Positions 51,109-58,429 of a DNA stretch of 64,000 nucleotides are shown here, one piece after another. Each line of letters begins with the position of its first letter. Position 1 is the first letter of the stretch. The notes under the pieces are model-generated. The model was given only the letters and a program-made list of their open reading frames with translations, searched no databases and was not told the DNA's origin. This stretch comes from Devosia sp. YR412 (GTDB taxonomy: Bacteria > Pseudomonadota > Alphaproteobacteria > Rhizobiales > Devosiaceae). The position numbers and the translations under genes were made by a program. The stretch spans positions 1 to 64,000 of the forward strand of contig NZ_FOFL01000002.1 in the NCBI RefSeq assembly GCF_900110945.1. The letters run 5' to 3'.

Positions 51109-51864
51109 TTACTGCGCGGCGTAGCCGCCATCGACCAGATGATAGGACCCGGTAATGAATGAAGCTGCGTCTGACAGCAGGAACAGCGTCAGGGCGGCGA
51201 CTTCGTCGGATGTGCCGAGGCGGCCCATCGGATGCAGCGCCTTGAGCGCGTCGAAATTGCTGCTGCCGGTATTGCCGTTGAGCAGCGGCGTCTCGATGAA
51301 GCCCGGTCCGACGGCATTCAAGCGGATGCCCTGCCTGGCATAGTCGATCGCCGTCGCCTTGGTCAGGCCGACAACGCCATGCTTGGAGGATACATATGCC
51401 GGTGCCGAGGCGAAGCCATTGGTGCCGAGGATGGAGGCCATGTTGACCACGGCGCCGCCACCGCTCTTGAGCAGCGCCGGGATTTCGGACTTGAGTGAGT
51501 AGAACACGCTGTCGAGATCGATCTGCACAACCTTGCGCCACTCTTCCACCGTATAGTCGGCGGTCGGCTTGGCGACGCCGCCAATACCGGCATTATTGAC
51601 CGCCAGATGCAGCGCACCATAGGTGTCGACGGCGAACTTGACGGCCTGTTCGACCTGCTCGGGCTGGCCCACATCGACGGCAACGGCGGCGGCCGTGCCA
51701 CCGGCGGCCACGATCGCATCGACCACCTTCTGGCCGGCCTCGAGCTTGAGATCGGCGACCACAACCTTGGCACCGCGCGCCGCGAGCTGCTTGGCCACCG
51801 CCTCGCCAATGCCCGATGCTGCACCCGTTACGAAGGCGACCTTGCCCTCAAAATCCTTGGCCAT
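51109..51864 (-). CDS. Short-chain dehydrogenase/reductase
   Basis: A 251-residue classical SDR with TGAASGIGEAVAKQL for NAD(P), a VVADLKLE acidic end of strand 2 favouring NAD, NNAGIGG, the catalytic Ser in NMASILGTNG and YVSSK. The PGFIETPLL loop and GSYHLVDGGYAAQ end are typical. The substrate is unknown. AGGAG lies 6 nt before ATG 51864. Confidence 0.87.
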   Translation of the reverse strand: MAKDFEGKVAFVTGAASGIGEAVAKQLAARGAKVVVADLKLEAGQKVVDAIVAAGGTAAAVAVDVGQPEQVEQAVKFAVDTYGALHLAVNNAGIGGVAKPTADYTVEEWRKVVQIDLDSVFYSLKSEIPALLKSGGGAVVNMASILGTNGFASAPAYVSSKHGVVGLTKATAIDYARQGIRLNAVGPGFIETPLLNGNTGSSNFDALKALHPMGRLGTSDEVAALTLFLLSDAASFITGSYHLVDGGYAAQ

Positions 51865-51975
51865 TTTGAACTCCTGTTTTGTCCCCCTGATGTGGGAGCA
51901 GAACTGGGGCGCGGCAATGACTTGGCTCACGCTGAAATGGGAACGGACTGTTCAGGACGTATTGAACGACCGGCG

Positions 51976-52449
51976 CTACAGAGGCTGCGGAATGCCGTCG
52001 CTGCGCGACAGGCTGGCATTGTAGTAGCGCTCGTCATCGGTCACTTCCCTGCCGACCCAGTCGGGAAGCTCCACCACCTGATCTTCGCTCTCCAGCTCGA
52101 CCTCGGCGATAATCAGGCCCGCATGCCGGCCCCCGAACACGTCGATTTCCCAAGTCAGCCCGGCGAAGGGCACGAGATGCCGGCGCTTTTCCAGCACATG
52201 CGGCCGCGCCATTTCGAGCATTTCGCGGGCGTCGTCCATCGGGACGTCATATTCATATTCGGCCCGGGTCATGCCGCTGGCCTTGCCCTTGAGCGTCAGC
52301 GCCGCCCTGGCGTCGTCCCAGCTGCGCACCCGCACGGTGGCCTTGGCATTGGACGACAGATAGCCCTGCCGCAACAGGCTGCTGCTCTTGGCCAGCGCCT
52401 TCCAGCCATCGCCCATCACCAGGAATTTGCGCTCAATCTCTTGCGCCAA
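51976..52449 (-). CDS. CYTH domain protein (triphosphate tunnel metalloenzyme)
   Basis: A 157-residue CYTH protein that should hydrolyse triphosphates such as inorganic triphosphate in a metal-lined beta-barrel. The EIERKFLV (ExExK) motif starts the protein, followed by RQGYLS, VRVRSWDDARAALTLKGKA, YEYDVP, KRRHLVP and EIDVFGG with LIIAEVELE. The start is TTG 52449, with AGGAG 7 nt upstream, located inside the CHAD gene end. CHAD and CYTH side by side is a known pairing linked to polyphosphate metabolism. Confidence 0.88.
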   Translation of the reverse strand: MAQEIERKFLVMGDGWKALAKSSSLLRQGYLSSNAKATVRVRSWDDARAALTLKGKASGMTRAEYEYDVPMDDAREMLEMARPHVLEKRRHLVPFAGLTWEIDVFGGRHAGLIIAEVELESEDQVVELPDWVGREVTDDERYYNASLSRSDGIPQPL

Positions 52450-52450
52450 A

Positions 52451-53335
52451 TCAATTCTCCTCAGGCAGCAGCTGCCAATAGGCGGCAAAGCGCTGCCGCA
52501 GGGCCGACGGTGCCTCGGCCGCCAATTGCTGGCCCAGCGCGAAAGCATCGGCGGCCAATTCATGCTGTCGCGCCACAATGGACCGTTCGATCTCCGACAC
52601 ATCGCCGAGCCGACCGGCCTCGTCTGCCAAAGTATCGCCCAGCACGGCCAGATTATGATGATCGCCCAACAGGTCGCCCAATCGCACTAGCGACTTGCCG
52701 CGCGGTTCGAGAATGTCGGGCGCTGTCTTGCCGAGCAACGTCACGTGATAGCCGTGATACTTGGCCTGCTTTCGCCAGACGTGCAGCGCCTCGGCCGTAT
52801 CATGCTTGTGCGCTTCGGCCACGCCCTTACAGAACTGCTTGTAAGTCCGCTCCAGCCCGTCGCTGATCACCACATAGCCCGAAGCGTCGAACTGCCAGTG
52901 GTCAATGCGCTTGGCGATCTGGCCGAACATTTTGGCAAACTGTTCCAGCGTTTCCGCCCGGTCACCGCCGTTCGAAAGGCTTTCCACGCGATCGACCAGA
53001 TACTGCCGCGCTCCAATCGCCTGTTCGGCCGCAGCATGCCGGCCCGCCACGAGGCCATCCAGCGTCTCGACCATCACCCGCGCATCCCGCGCGCCGCCCA
53101 GCAGGTCTGCAGCATCGCGGATCGCGGCGTTTTCTTTCGTGAAGCCTTCAAAATGCGGTTCTACCAGGCGCAACAGGCCACGCAGTTTCTTGCAGCGGCG
53201 GCGCAGGGCATGGACCGTGGCGTCGAAATCAGCGTCGCCCGCTTCCACCGCGGTAAGGGCCTTGCTCACTTGTTCGGCGGCAATCTCGCGGACCTGTTGT
53301 GTTACGCGCTTGCTGGTCTTGAAGGCAAAACTCAT
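52451..53335 (-). CDS. CHAD domain protein
   Basis: A 294-residue all-helical CHAD protein; such domains bind inorganic polyphosphate through conserved His, Lys and Arg. These occur as VHALRRRCKKLRGLLRLV near 60-78, AIRDAADLLGGARDARV near 90-107, EALHVWRKQAKYHGYHV near 183-199 and LVRLGDLLGDHHNLAVL near 216-232. It precedes the CYTH gene with 1 nt between stop and start and follows the MGMT gene by 3 nt, suggesting one operon. Confidence 0.88.
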   Translation of the reverse strand: MSFAFKTSKRVTQQVREIAAEQVSKALTAVEAGDADFDATVHALRRRCKKLRGLLRLVEPHFEGFTKENAAIRDAADLLGGARDARVMVETLDGLVAGRHAAAEQAIGARQYLVDRVESLSNGGDRAETLEQFAKMFGQIAKRIDHWQFDASGYVVISDGLERTYKQFCKGVAEAHKHDTAEALHVWRKQAKYHGYHVTLLGKTAPDILEPRGKSLVRLGDLLGDHHNLAVLGDTLADEAGRLGDVSEIERSIVARQHELAADAFALGQQLAAEAPSALRQRFAAYWQLLPEEN

Positions 53336-53338
53336 TGG

Positions 53339-53875
53339 CTAAAATCCAAATGTCATCTGGCCGGCCGGCGTGCCGACGGAAACGCCTTCCAGCGCCAGCA
53401 TGCGGACTTTCGACTCCGCCCCGCCCGGAGCCGAAAAGCCGCCCGGCTTGCCATCGCTGGCCAGCACGCGATGGCAGGGAATGATCAGCGGGATCGGGTT
53501 GGAACCCATTGCGGCGCCGACGGCGCGCGACAATCCGACATCACCCAACTGCCGCGCCATGGCGCCATAAGTGGTGACCTCGCCCCAGCCGATCGTCAGC
53601 AAAAGCGCATAGGTGCGCCGGTTGAAATCGCTGACGCTAGAGAGGTCGAGCGCAACATCGGAGAAGTCTACGACCTCCCCTTCGGCATAGTCCTCGACGC
53701 GATTGATGACGGCTTCTACCGCCCGCGTCGGGTCGCCCGGCCCCGCCCCGTCGCGATTGATCCGAGACAGCATGGCCGCCTGATCGAGACCCGGCAATTG
53801 CAGGCGCGCAATTCCGGCGTCGGTCCAGCCGATGCCGAAAGTGCCCAGCGCGGTGTCAAAGGTCGTCGTATCCAT
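53339..53875 (-). CDS. ogt: Methylated-DNA--protein-cysteine methyltransferase
   Basis: A 178-residue DNA repair protein that removes alkyl groups from O6-alkylguanine to its own cysteine. The active site IIPCHRVLASDGKPGGFS is complete, preceded by the helix-turn-helix segment TTYGAMARQLGDVGLSRAVGAAMGSNPIP. The short N-terminal domain fits Ogt better than Ada. It is upstream in the MGMT-CHAD-CYTH cluster. Confidence 0.93.
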   Translation of the reverse strand: MDTTTFDTALGTFGIGWTDAGIARLQLPGLDQAAMLSRINRDGAGPGDPTRAVEAVINRVEDYAEGEVVDFSDVALDLSSVSDFNRRTYALLLTIGWGEVTTYGAMARQLGDVGLSRAVGAAMGSNPIPLIIPCHRVLASDGKPGGFSAPGGAESKVRMLALEGVSVGTPAGQMTFGF

Positions 53876-53940
53876 CGCTGGACCTTAGTGCGCCCCATTG
53901 TCACAAACCAGATGGACGCAATCATGGCCGACACGACAAA

Positions 53941-53962
53941 GGCCGCCCCTTACGGGACGGCC
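53941..53962 (-). terminator. Intrinsic terminator of the CsbD gene
   Basis: On the minus strand GGCCGTCCC-GTAA-GGGGCGGCC forms a 9-bp stem with one wobble pair and a GNRA-type loop, followed by TTTGTCG. It lies 24 bp past the CsbD stop. Confidence 0.75.
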
Positions 53963-53986
53963 TCGATTTGGATATCTAGCGAAAGA

Positions 53987-54169
53987 CTAGTTTTTGAGCG
54001 CGTCGCGCGCCTTGTCTTTTACGTCGCCGACCTTCTGCTGAAGCTTGCCTTCAGCCTTGTCGAGCTTGCCTTCGGCCTGGAGCTGTTCATTGCTGGTGAG
54101 GCCGCCAGCAGCATCCTTGAGCGCGCCCTTGACCTGCTTGCCAGCGCCTTCGACCTGATCCTTGTGCAT
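53987..54169 (-). CDS. CsbD family stress-response protein
   Basis: A 60-residue, highly charged helical protein of the CsbD/UPF0337 family. The pattern KDQVEGAGKQVKGALKDAAG and LQAEGKLDKAEGKLQQKVGD repeats Gly-Lys-containing helical segments. The family is induced by general stress in many bacteria, but its biochemical role is unknown. GAGGAG lies 6 nt before ATG 54169, and a strong terminator follows, so it is a one-gene unit. Confidence 0.92.
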   Translation of the reverse strand: MHKDQVEGAGKQVKGALKDAAGGLTSNEQLQAEGKLDKAEGKLQQKVGDVKDKARDALKN

Positions 54170-54270
54170 TTTGAACTCCTCTGGTTGTTCTGGCAGGTCA
54201 ACGGCCCAGACTCCGCGACGTTCCATGAATTCGCGTTCACGGAAGCGTTCATGTCTGCTAGGACGCCGCA

Positions 54271-54942
54271 ATGTCCGGACCCATGCCCACGCTCAAAGAC
54301 TACTTTCCGCCGTTAGAGCCCTATCTCAACGTCCTCCATGTCGATGACGACATCCTGGTGGTGGACAAGCAGAGCGGGCTGCTGAGCGTGCCGGGCAAGG
54401 ACCCGTCGCTGTGGGATTGTGTCGAACATCGCGCCCGCCAGACCTGGCCGACCGCCGGCATGTGCCATCGGCTCGACAAGGACACGTCCGGCGTTCTGGT
54501 GCTGGCGCTCAACAAGCGCGCGCATGGCCGCATCGGCAGCCAGTTTGAGCATCGCAAGACGACCAAATCCTATGTCGCCCGCGTCGCCGGCATCATCGAG
54601 CAGGATACCGGCCTCGTCGATCTGCCGCTGGCCACCGACTGGGAAAACAAGCCGCGCCAGCGTGTCGACCACGACAACGGCCGTCCATCGCAGACCGAAT
54701 GGACGGTGCTGGAGCGCGAAGACAATGTCACCCGGGTGCGCCTGCATCCCCTCACCGGCCGCACGCATCAATTGAGAGTTCACATGAAGGCCATCGGCCA
54801 TGTGATTCTGGGTGATGCGTTTTATGCCGATGCGGAAATTTTTGCCGCCGCCGACCGGCTGCAGTTGCATGCCGCCGAACTGGGCCTCACCCACCCGACG
54901 ACGGGCGAATTCATGACCTTCGTGGCGCCAACGCCTTTCTAG
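54271..54942 (+). CDS. RluA-family RNA pseudouridine synthase
   Basis: A 223-residue enzyme that isomerises uridine to pseudouridine in rRNA or tRNA. The family motif MCHRLDKDTSGVLVLALNK contains the catalytic Asp, and the distal RLHPLTGRTHQLRVHM is also present. It lacks an S4 domain and resembles RluA (23S U746 and tRNA U32), although the exact site cannot be fixed. It shares CTAG with the convergent ASCH-like gene. Confidence 0.92.
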   Translation: MSGPMPTLKDYFPPLEPYLNVLHVDDDILVVDKQSGLLSVPGKDPSLWDCVEHRARQTWPTAGMCHRLDKDTSGVLVLALNKRAHGRIGSQFEHRKTTKSYVARVAGIIEQDTGLVDLPLATDWENKPRQRVDHDNGRPSQTEWTVLEREDNVTRVRLHPLTGRTHQLRVHMKAIGHVILGDAFYADAEIFAAADRLQLHAAELGLTHPTTGEFMTFVAPTPF

Positions 54943-55226
54943 GGCGTCTCGCCGAGGTAAGAGACCTCGATGCGCTGGAACAGATGTCCCGGCTTCATCG
55001 TATCGAGCCACTTTCGGAAATCGGCGACATCGCGGAAACCGGCGCGCTGGGCATCGGCTTCACTGACATCATCGGGCTCCATATCGGTGATCGCGCCAAT
55101 CGCCAGCAGCCCGACCTTGGTCTTGAGTGTGCCACCGGGCTTGACCGAGGGCCGGCTCCAGCGCCGGAACACCAAATCGACTTCGCCAGCCTTGATCTGT
55201 TCGAGCAGGTCGAGTTTGAGCAGCAT
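54939..55226 (-). CDS. ASCH-like small protein, paralogue of the 49547-50122 N-terminus
   Basis: A 95-residue protein that aligns over its whole length with the first 93 residues of the larger protein at 49547-50122: shared FR-W-RP, VKPGGTL, LAIGAI, a D-x-QRAGF helix and RIEVSYLGETP. It is thus the stand-alone form of an ASCH/PUA-like domain, possibly RNA- or nucleotide-binding. Its ATG shares one base with the RidA stop (TGATG). Confidence 0.75.
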   Translation of the reverse strand: MLLKLDLLEQIKAGEVDLVFRRWSRPSVKPGGTLKTKVGLLAIGAITDMEPDDVSEADAQRAGFRDVADFRKWLDTMKPGHLFQRIEVSYLGETP

Positions 55227-55606
55227 CAGTCGAGCACTCCCTGAGCGGTCATCTCGATGAGCAGGCCCTTGGAGAGCAGTTCCTTGACCACCACTGTGGC
55301 GCGCACCGGATAGGGCTGCGCGGTGAAATACTCGCGATAGACCGCATTCATCCCCGGCGCATCGGCGCTGTCGACGATAAAGATCTGCACCATCACTAGA
55401 TTGGCCAGCGTACCACCGGCAGCGGTGATGCCAATTTGCAAGTTTTCGATACAACGCCGCGCCTGCGCCTCGATGCCACCGCTGACGATCTCGCCACTCA
55501 CCGGGTCCTCGGCAATCGCCACCAGCCAGACCTGCTTGCCGGCCCGCACTGCGTCATTGATGGGCGCCGACGAAGGCGCAATTCCGGTCTCGATGCGTTC
55601 GATCAT
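55226..55606 (-). CDS. RidA/YjgF family protein
   Basis: A 126-residue member of the Rid family. RidA hydrolyses reactive enamine/imine intermediates from PLP enzymes; other subfamilies differ. The motifs VSGGIEAQARRCIENLQIGITAAG, VMVQIFIVD and YPVRATVVVKELLSKGLLIEMTA are typical, with the Arg in PVRAT that binds the carboxylate of substrates. AGAGG lies 4 nt before ATG 55606. It lies 15 bp downstream of tRNA-Leu on the same strand. Confidence 0.9.
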   Translation of the reverse strand: MIERIETGIAPSSAPINDAVRAGKQVWLVAIAEDPVSGEIVSGGIEAQARRCIENLQIGITAAGGTLANLVMVQIFIVDSADAPGMNAVYREYFTAQPYPVRATVVVKELLSKGLLIEMTAQGVLD

Positions 55607-55620
55607 TTGGCCTCTTTCGA

Positions 55621-55705
55621 TGGTGCGGGCGACGGGGGTCGAACCCGTACGCCTAGCGGCGAGGGCTTTTAAGGCCCTTGTGTCTACCAGTTTCACCACG
55701 CCCGC
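55621..55705 (-). tRNA. tRNA-Leu (anticodon TAA)
   Basis: The minus strand gives a class II cloverleaf. The acceptor GCGGGCG pairs with CGCCCGC, the anticodon stem AGGGC/GCCCT holds the loop CTTAAAA with anticodon TAA, a long variable arm (CGCCGCTAGGCG) follows, and the T-arm has GGGTTCGACCCC. The CCA end is encoded (55621-55623). Confidence 0.95.
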
Positions 55706-55715
55706 GTCGCATCGG

Positions 55716-55744
55716 CGATTAGCATGCTGGCACACCTGTGCCAA
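55716..55744 (-). promoter_or_regulatory. Probable promoter of tRNA-Leu
   Basis: On the minus strand TTGGCA is followed after 17 bp by TAATCG, 10 bp before the mature 5' end, matching the layout before tRNA-Thr. The -35 element lies within a perfect palindrome TGGCACA-GG-TGTGCCA (55728-55743). Confidence 0.45.
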
Positions 55745-56025
55745 CGCCGTTCGGCGCGCTATGGACAGCAGAAAACGCCGCCCGGCCCGGAGAGGCGTCG
55801 CGGAGACACGAGTAATGGGCGGCCTTTGGACCTACCGAATATATAGAGTGGCCCAAAGGCCGCCCATCACGATCTGAAGTTTCCTCACCGGGTCCGGAAC
55901 TCGACCAACGCTAGTGTTGCAAGCGTGGTCGCCGACTTTCTGCCCGGCCAAACGGGCGCCCCCGTCTTCAGCCTCCCCGCCCGGCCCTGCGTCGGGGCCG
56001 CGTGTATGACGGGAATGGGAGCAGT
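55745..56025. other. Gene-poor patch upstream of tRNA-Leu
   Basis: No supported gene is found from the tRNA-Leu promoter to the small frame at 56026. Longer open frames on the minus strand lack ribosome sites and family features. The region contains a perfect 15-bp inverted repeat (55815-55867). Confidence 0.45.
55815..55867. repeat. Perfect 15-bp inverted repeat with 23-bp loop
   Basis: ATGGGCGGCCTTTGG and CCAAAGGCCGCCCAT pair perfectly around the AT-rich ACCTACCGAATATATAGAGTGGC. No gene abuts on either side. It may be a terminator remnant, a small RNA hairpin or the trace of a mobile element. Confidence 0.7.
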
Positions 56026-56187
56026 ATGCGGGAGGCTGAAAGGGCGTGGATAGATTTCTGGATTTGTCAGCAGTGGAAAGAGCTTGGCCGCTCCCCGGAC
56101 CGGAGCGATTTGACGATCTACAGAAAAGACAGCCAGGTGACGGCCGTGGTTCTCCACCGTTTTGAAGCGCCACACGGCCGTTCTTGA
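56026..56187 (+). CDS. Possible small protein (53 residues)
   Basis: A short frame with GGGAG 4 nt before its ATG. The product has three tryptophans in MREAERAWIDFWICQQWKEL and a strand-like TIYRKDSQVTAVVLHRFEA, ending before the NTPase gene. It resembles nothing I know. The composition looks protein-like, but length and lack of a homologue make this tentative. Confidence 0.3.
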   Translation: MREAERAWIDFWICQQWKELGRSPDRSDLTIYRKDSQVTAVVLHRFEAPHGRS

Positions 56188-56230
56188 TTGCTCGCGGGCG
56201 CCGTCGTAGACGCCTTGAAGGGGGGGAATG

Positions 56231-56773
56231 ATGCGGATCGCAGTGACAGGGACGCATGGCGTCGGCAAGACGACATTCATCGACGACTTCACAGCCGCTT
56301 ATCCGGGCTATTACAGCGTGGCGGAGCCCTATTGGCTGCTCGAACAAGGCGTTCCCTTTTCCGATGGCGCGACGATACCCGATCTCGAAAAGCAGCTTGT
56401 TGAAAGCTGCAAGCTGATCCTCGGCTATCCTGCTGGCGGGGACGTGATCTTCGACCGCTGCCCGCTCGACTTTCTGGCCTATCTGGAGGTTGTCAGTACC
56501 AGTGAAGGCTTCGAGTGGCTGCCGGGTGGCCGAGACCTGGCCAAAATCGGAGAGGCGCTCGCTACGCTCGATGCCGTGATTTTTGTCCCGCTTACCGCCC
56601 CCGACGAGATTGCAGTCCAGATCGAACATCCCCGGCTGCGGCGCCAGGTAGACCGTCGCCTCAAAACCATCCTCCGCGACGACGATCTGGGACTATTGCA
56701 CGACGGACCGCGCATCATCGAGGTCATTGGCACGCGAGCCCAACGAGTGGCCGCGGCCGGCACGTTTCTTTAG
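56231..56773 (+). CDS. AAA-type P-loop NTPase/kinase, function unknown
   Basis: A 180-residue protein with the P-loop TGTHGVGKTTFIDDF near residues 6-20 and an acidic strand end at VIFDRCPLDFLAYLE near 75-89. The arrangement suits the AAA_28/NadR-like kinase group, small nucleoside or metabolite kinases and anti-termination NTPases. A lid with RRQVDRRLKTILRDD is present. The substrate is unknown. The run of seven G suggests start ATG 56231 over 56228. It converges with the membrane-protein gene. Confidence 0.75.
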   Translation: MRIAVTGTHGVGKTTFIDDFTAAYPGYYSVAEPYWLLEQGVPFSDGATIPDLEKQLVESCKLILGYPAGGDVIFDRCPLDFLAYLEVVSTSEGFEWLPGGRDLAKIGEALATLDAVIFVPLTAPDEIAVQIEHPRLRRQVDRRLKTILRDDDLGLLHDGPRIIEVIGTRAQRVAAAGTFL

Positions 56774-56778
56774 CGCCC

Positions 56779-58032
56779 CTATTTCGTTGGCGTCGCCGAC
56801 GCATTGATCTGGCTGATACCGGTGGAGAGCAAGGCAATCAGGCGGTCGAGGAGCGAAAAGAAGACGTCGATGCTGTAGCCGACGAGGAAGGCCACGCCGA
56901 AGACGTTGAGGCCGATATTGGTAAACTCGGACGTCGAGCCGGAGGGCGCCCAGAACCAGCCGAGAATGACGCCGGCAAAGGCGCCGATGGCGAGGCGATG
57001 CAGGATGCGGGGCCAAGAGGGGCTGGGCAGGCGTGGGCTCAGCACCAGCCGCATGTGAAACAGCGCTGCGCCGAGGCCACCATAGAGCGCCGGCAGGATC
57101 CACAAGCCGAACATATTGGCGCTGACCTGCAGCTGGTTTTCGAGCGCGTCGAAATTGGGAAAGTCTACCAAGTGAAAGCGCAGGTTGGCGGCGCAGGTCA
57201 CATACAGCGAGTCGAAAATGTCGAGGATCAAGGTACGGATGATCGGCGGGACCGCAGGGTTCGAATCGACAGCGTTCTGGGCCGTCTGTGCGGCATTCAC
57301 CAGCTTTGCCGCATCGTTCGCACGAAGACACGGGTTGGGCTGGCTCGCTCCGGCATAGGCGTCGTCCTGGGCCACGGTCGGGGTGACCAGGGGCAGGCTG
57401 TAGTGCTGAATGGCGTTGAAATTGGCGACCAGGGCCTGAAATTCGTTGAAGACGGTCTCGACGCGATCGTCGATCGCCTTGATGGAATGAATGTCATTGT
57501 GGATAGCCTGCAGCGTGGCTTGCTGCTCGCCTTCCTCGGTGGTGCCACCGATCCGTTCCAGATTTTGCACAATCGTATAGACCGTGGACGTCATCTCGGA
57601 CCGCACGTTTTCCGTCTGGAATTGTGCCATCTCGGCGATCAGCGTTGTGGTGCGATTATAACCCAGGGTGACCATGGCGGTGAACACCATGATGGCGGCG
57701 GTCAGCAGCACGACGATCAGCGTCGGGGCGTCGCCGAGCCCGGCATTGCCGTCGAGCATGACGGCAGGTGGCCGGTTGCGCAGATCATGCAGGTTGACCG
57801 GCGCGATCGACAGCACGGTATTGTTGACCGCCGACAGGAGGGCGACGGTTTCTTCGGATTTCCAGCTCTTGTCGGGCGCAGCCTCGAAGCGCGCCACGGC
57901 GGTCGGCAGGTCATTGTCCCGCAAAGTGCCGGTCTTGATGCAGTAGAGCGTCAGCAGTTGGGCGTCATCGAGCAGTTGCAGCAAGGGGTCGGCCGGCTGC
58001 ATCTCTGGGGGCGGCGTCCGAAACGGCCACAT
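56779..58032 (-). CDS. Multi-pass membrane protein, function unknown
   Basis: A 417-residue protein with an N-terminal cytoplasmic or polar region (to about 100), a helix near 102-122 (TLIVVLLTAAIMVFTAMVTL), a long helical, possibly coiled-coil segment to about 300, then three hydrophobic helices ending in LGWFW and VGYSIDVFFSLLDRLIALL. Two cysteines flank the central region (NPCLRAND, YVTCAAN). I know no family. Its start lies 6 bp after the small secreted peptide gene, so the two form an operon. Confidence 0.72.
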   Translation of the reverse strand: MWPFRTPPPEMQPADPLLQLLDDAQLLTLYCIKTGTLRDNDLPTAVARFEAAPDKSWKSEETVALLSAVNNTVLSIAPVNLHDLRNRPPAVMLDGNAGLGDAPTLIVVLLTAAIMVFTAMVTLGYNRTTTLIAEMAQFQTENVRSEMTSTVYTIVQNLERIGGTTEEGEQQATLQAIHNDIHSIKAIDDRVETVFNEFQALVANFNAIQHYSLPLVTPTVAQDDAYAGASQPNPCLRANDAAKLVNAAQTAQNAVDSNPAVPPIIRTLILDIFDSLYVTCAANLRFHLVDFPNFDALENQLQVSANMFGLWILPALYGGLGAALFHMRLVLSPRLPSPSWPRILHRLAIGAFAGVILGWFWAPSGSTSEFTNIGLNVFGVAFLVGYSIDVFFSLLDRLIALLSTGISQINASATPTK

Positions 58033-58038
58033 GACATG

Positions 58039-58251
58039 TTATCCCAGCACGCCGGAGGTCGGGCCGGTGGGCGACGGGCAGACGCAGGGCGTCCCCGGAT
58101 AGCCGGGCGGGTCGGCCCAGCACCAGAATTCGGGCGTCCGGCAGATTGCGCCGGGGACATGGGGCACCTGGGCCATGGTGAACCCTGGCACGAGTAGCCC
58201 ACCCACGATAACGGCCAACAGGAGACAGCGACGGCTGGTCGATTTGAGCAT
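58039..58251 (-). CDS. Small secreted Cys/Pro-rich protein
   Basis: A 70-residue precursor with a signal peptide (RRCLLLAVIVGGLLVPG, cut near FTMAQ). The mature part of about 42 residues has four cysteines (ICR, WCW, PCVC) among many prolines and glycines. GGGAG lies 7 nt before ATG 58251. It is not a family I recognise. It is first in an operon with the multi-pass membrane protein. Confidence 0.65.
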   Translation of the reverse strand: MLKSTSRRCLLLAVIVGGLLVPGFTMAQVPHVPGAICRTPEFWCWADPPGYPGTPCVCPSPTGPTSGVLG

Positions 58252-58391
58252 GATGGCTCTCCCTTCCGCCCGCGAATTGTCCGCCACGCCCTCGGCGCTG
58301 TCAATATTTATGCAATGGTATCAATACGTAAGGTCGAATACGCGAGCGGCCCAGGCCACGCCAGCCGTCCACTTGACAGGTCGCCCCAATA

Positions 58392-58417
58392 TTTATAACC
58401 ATCCGGTCGGAAATAAA
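58392..58417. promoter_or_regulatory. Imperfect 26-bp palindrome, probable TetR operator
   Basis: TTTATAACCATCC|GGTCGGAAATAAA is symmetric at 9 of 13 positions about CC|GG, with outer TTTAT/ATAAA and inner CC/GG pairs. It ends 12 bp before the TetR start codon, the usual place for autoregulation, and may also affect the divergent small-peptide operon. Confidence 0.5.
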
Positions 58418-58429
58418 CGGGGCCGGACC

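Noticed and set aside
55621-56773. Genomic island inserted at tRNA-Leu
   Set aside because: No integrase, no repeated tRNA 3' end and no shift in gene style beyond a small gap; the tRNA 3' end faces the ridA gene, not the gene-poor patch.
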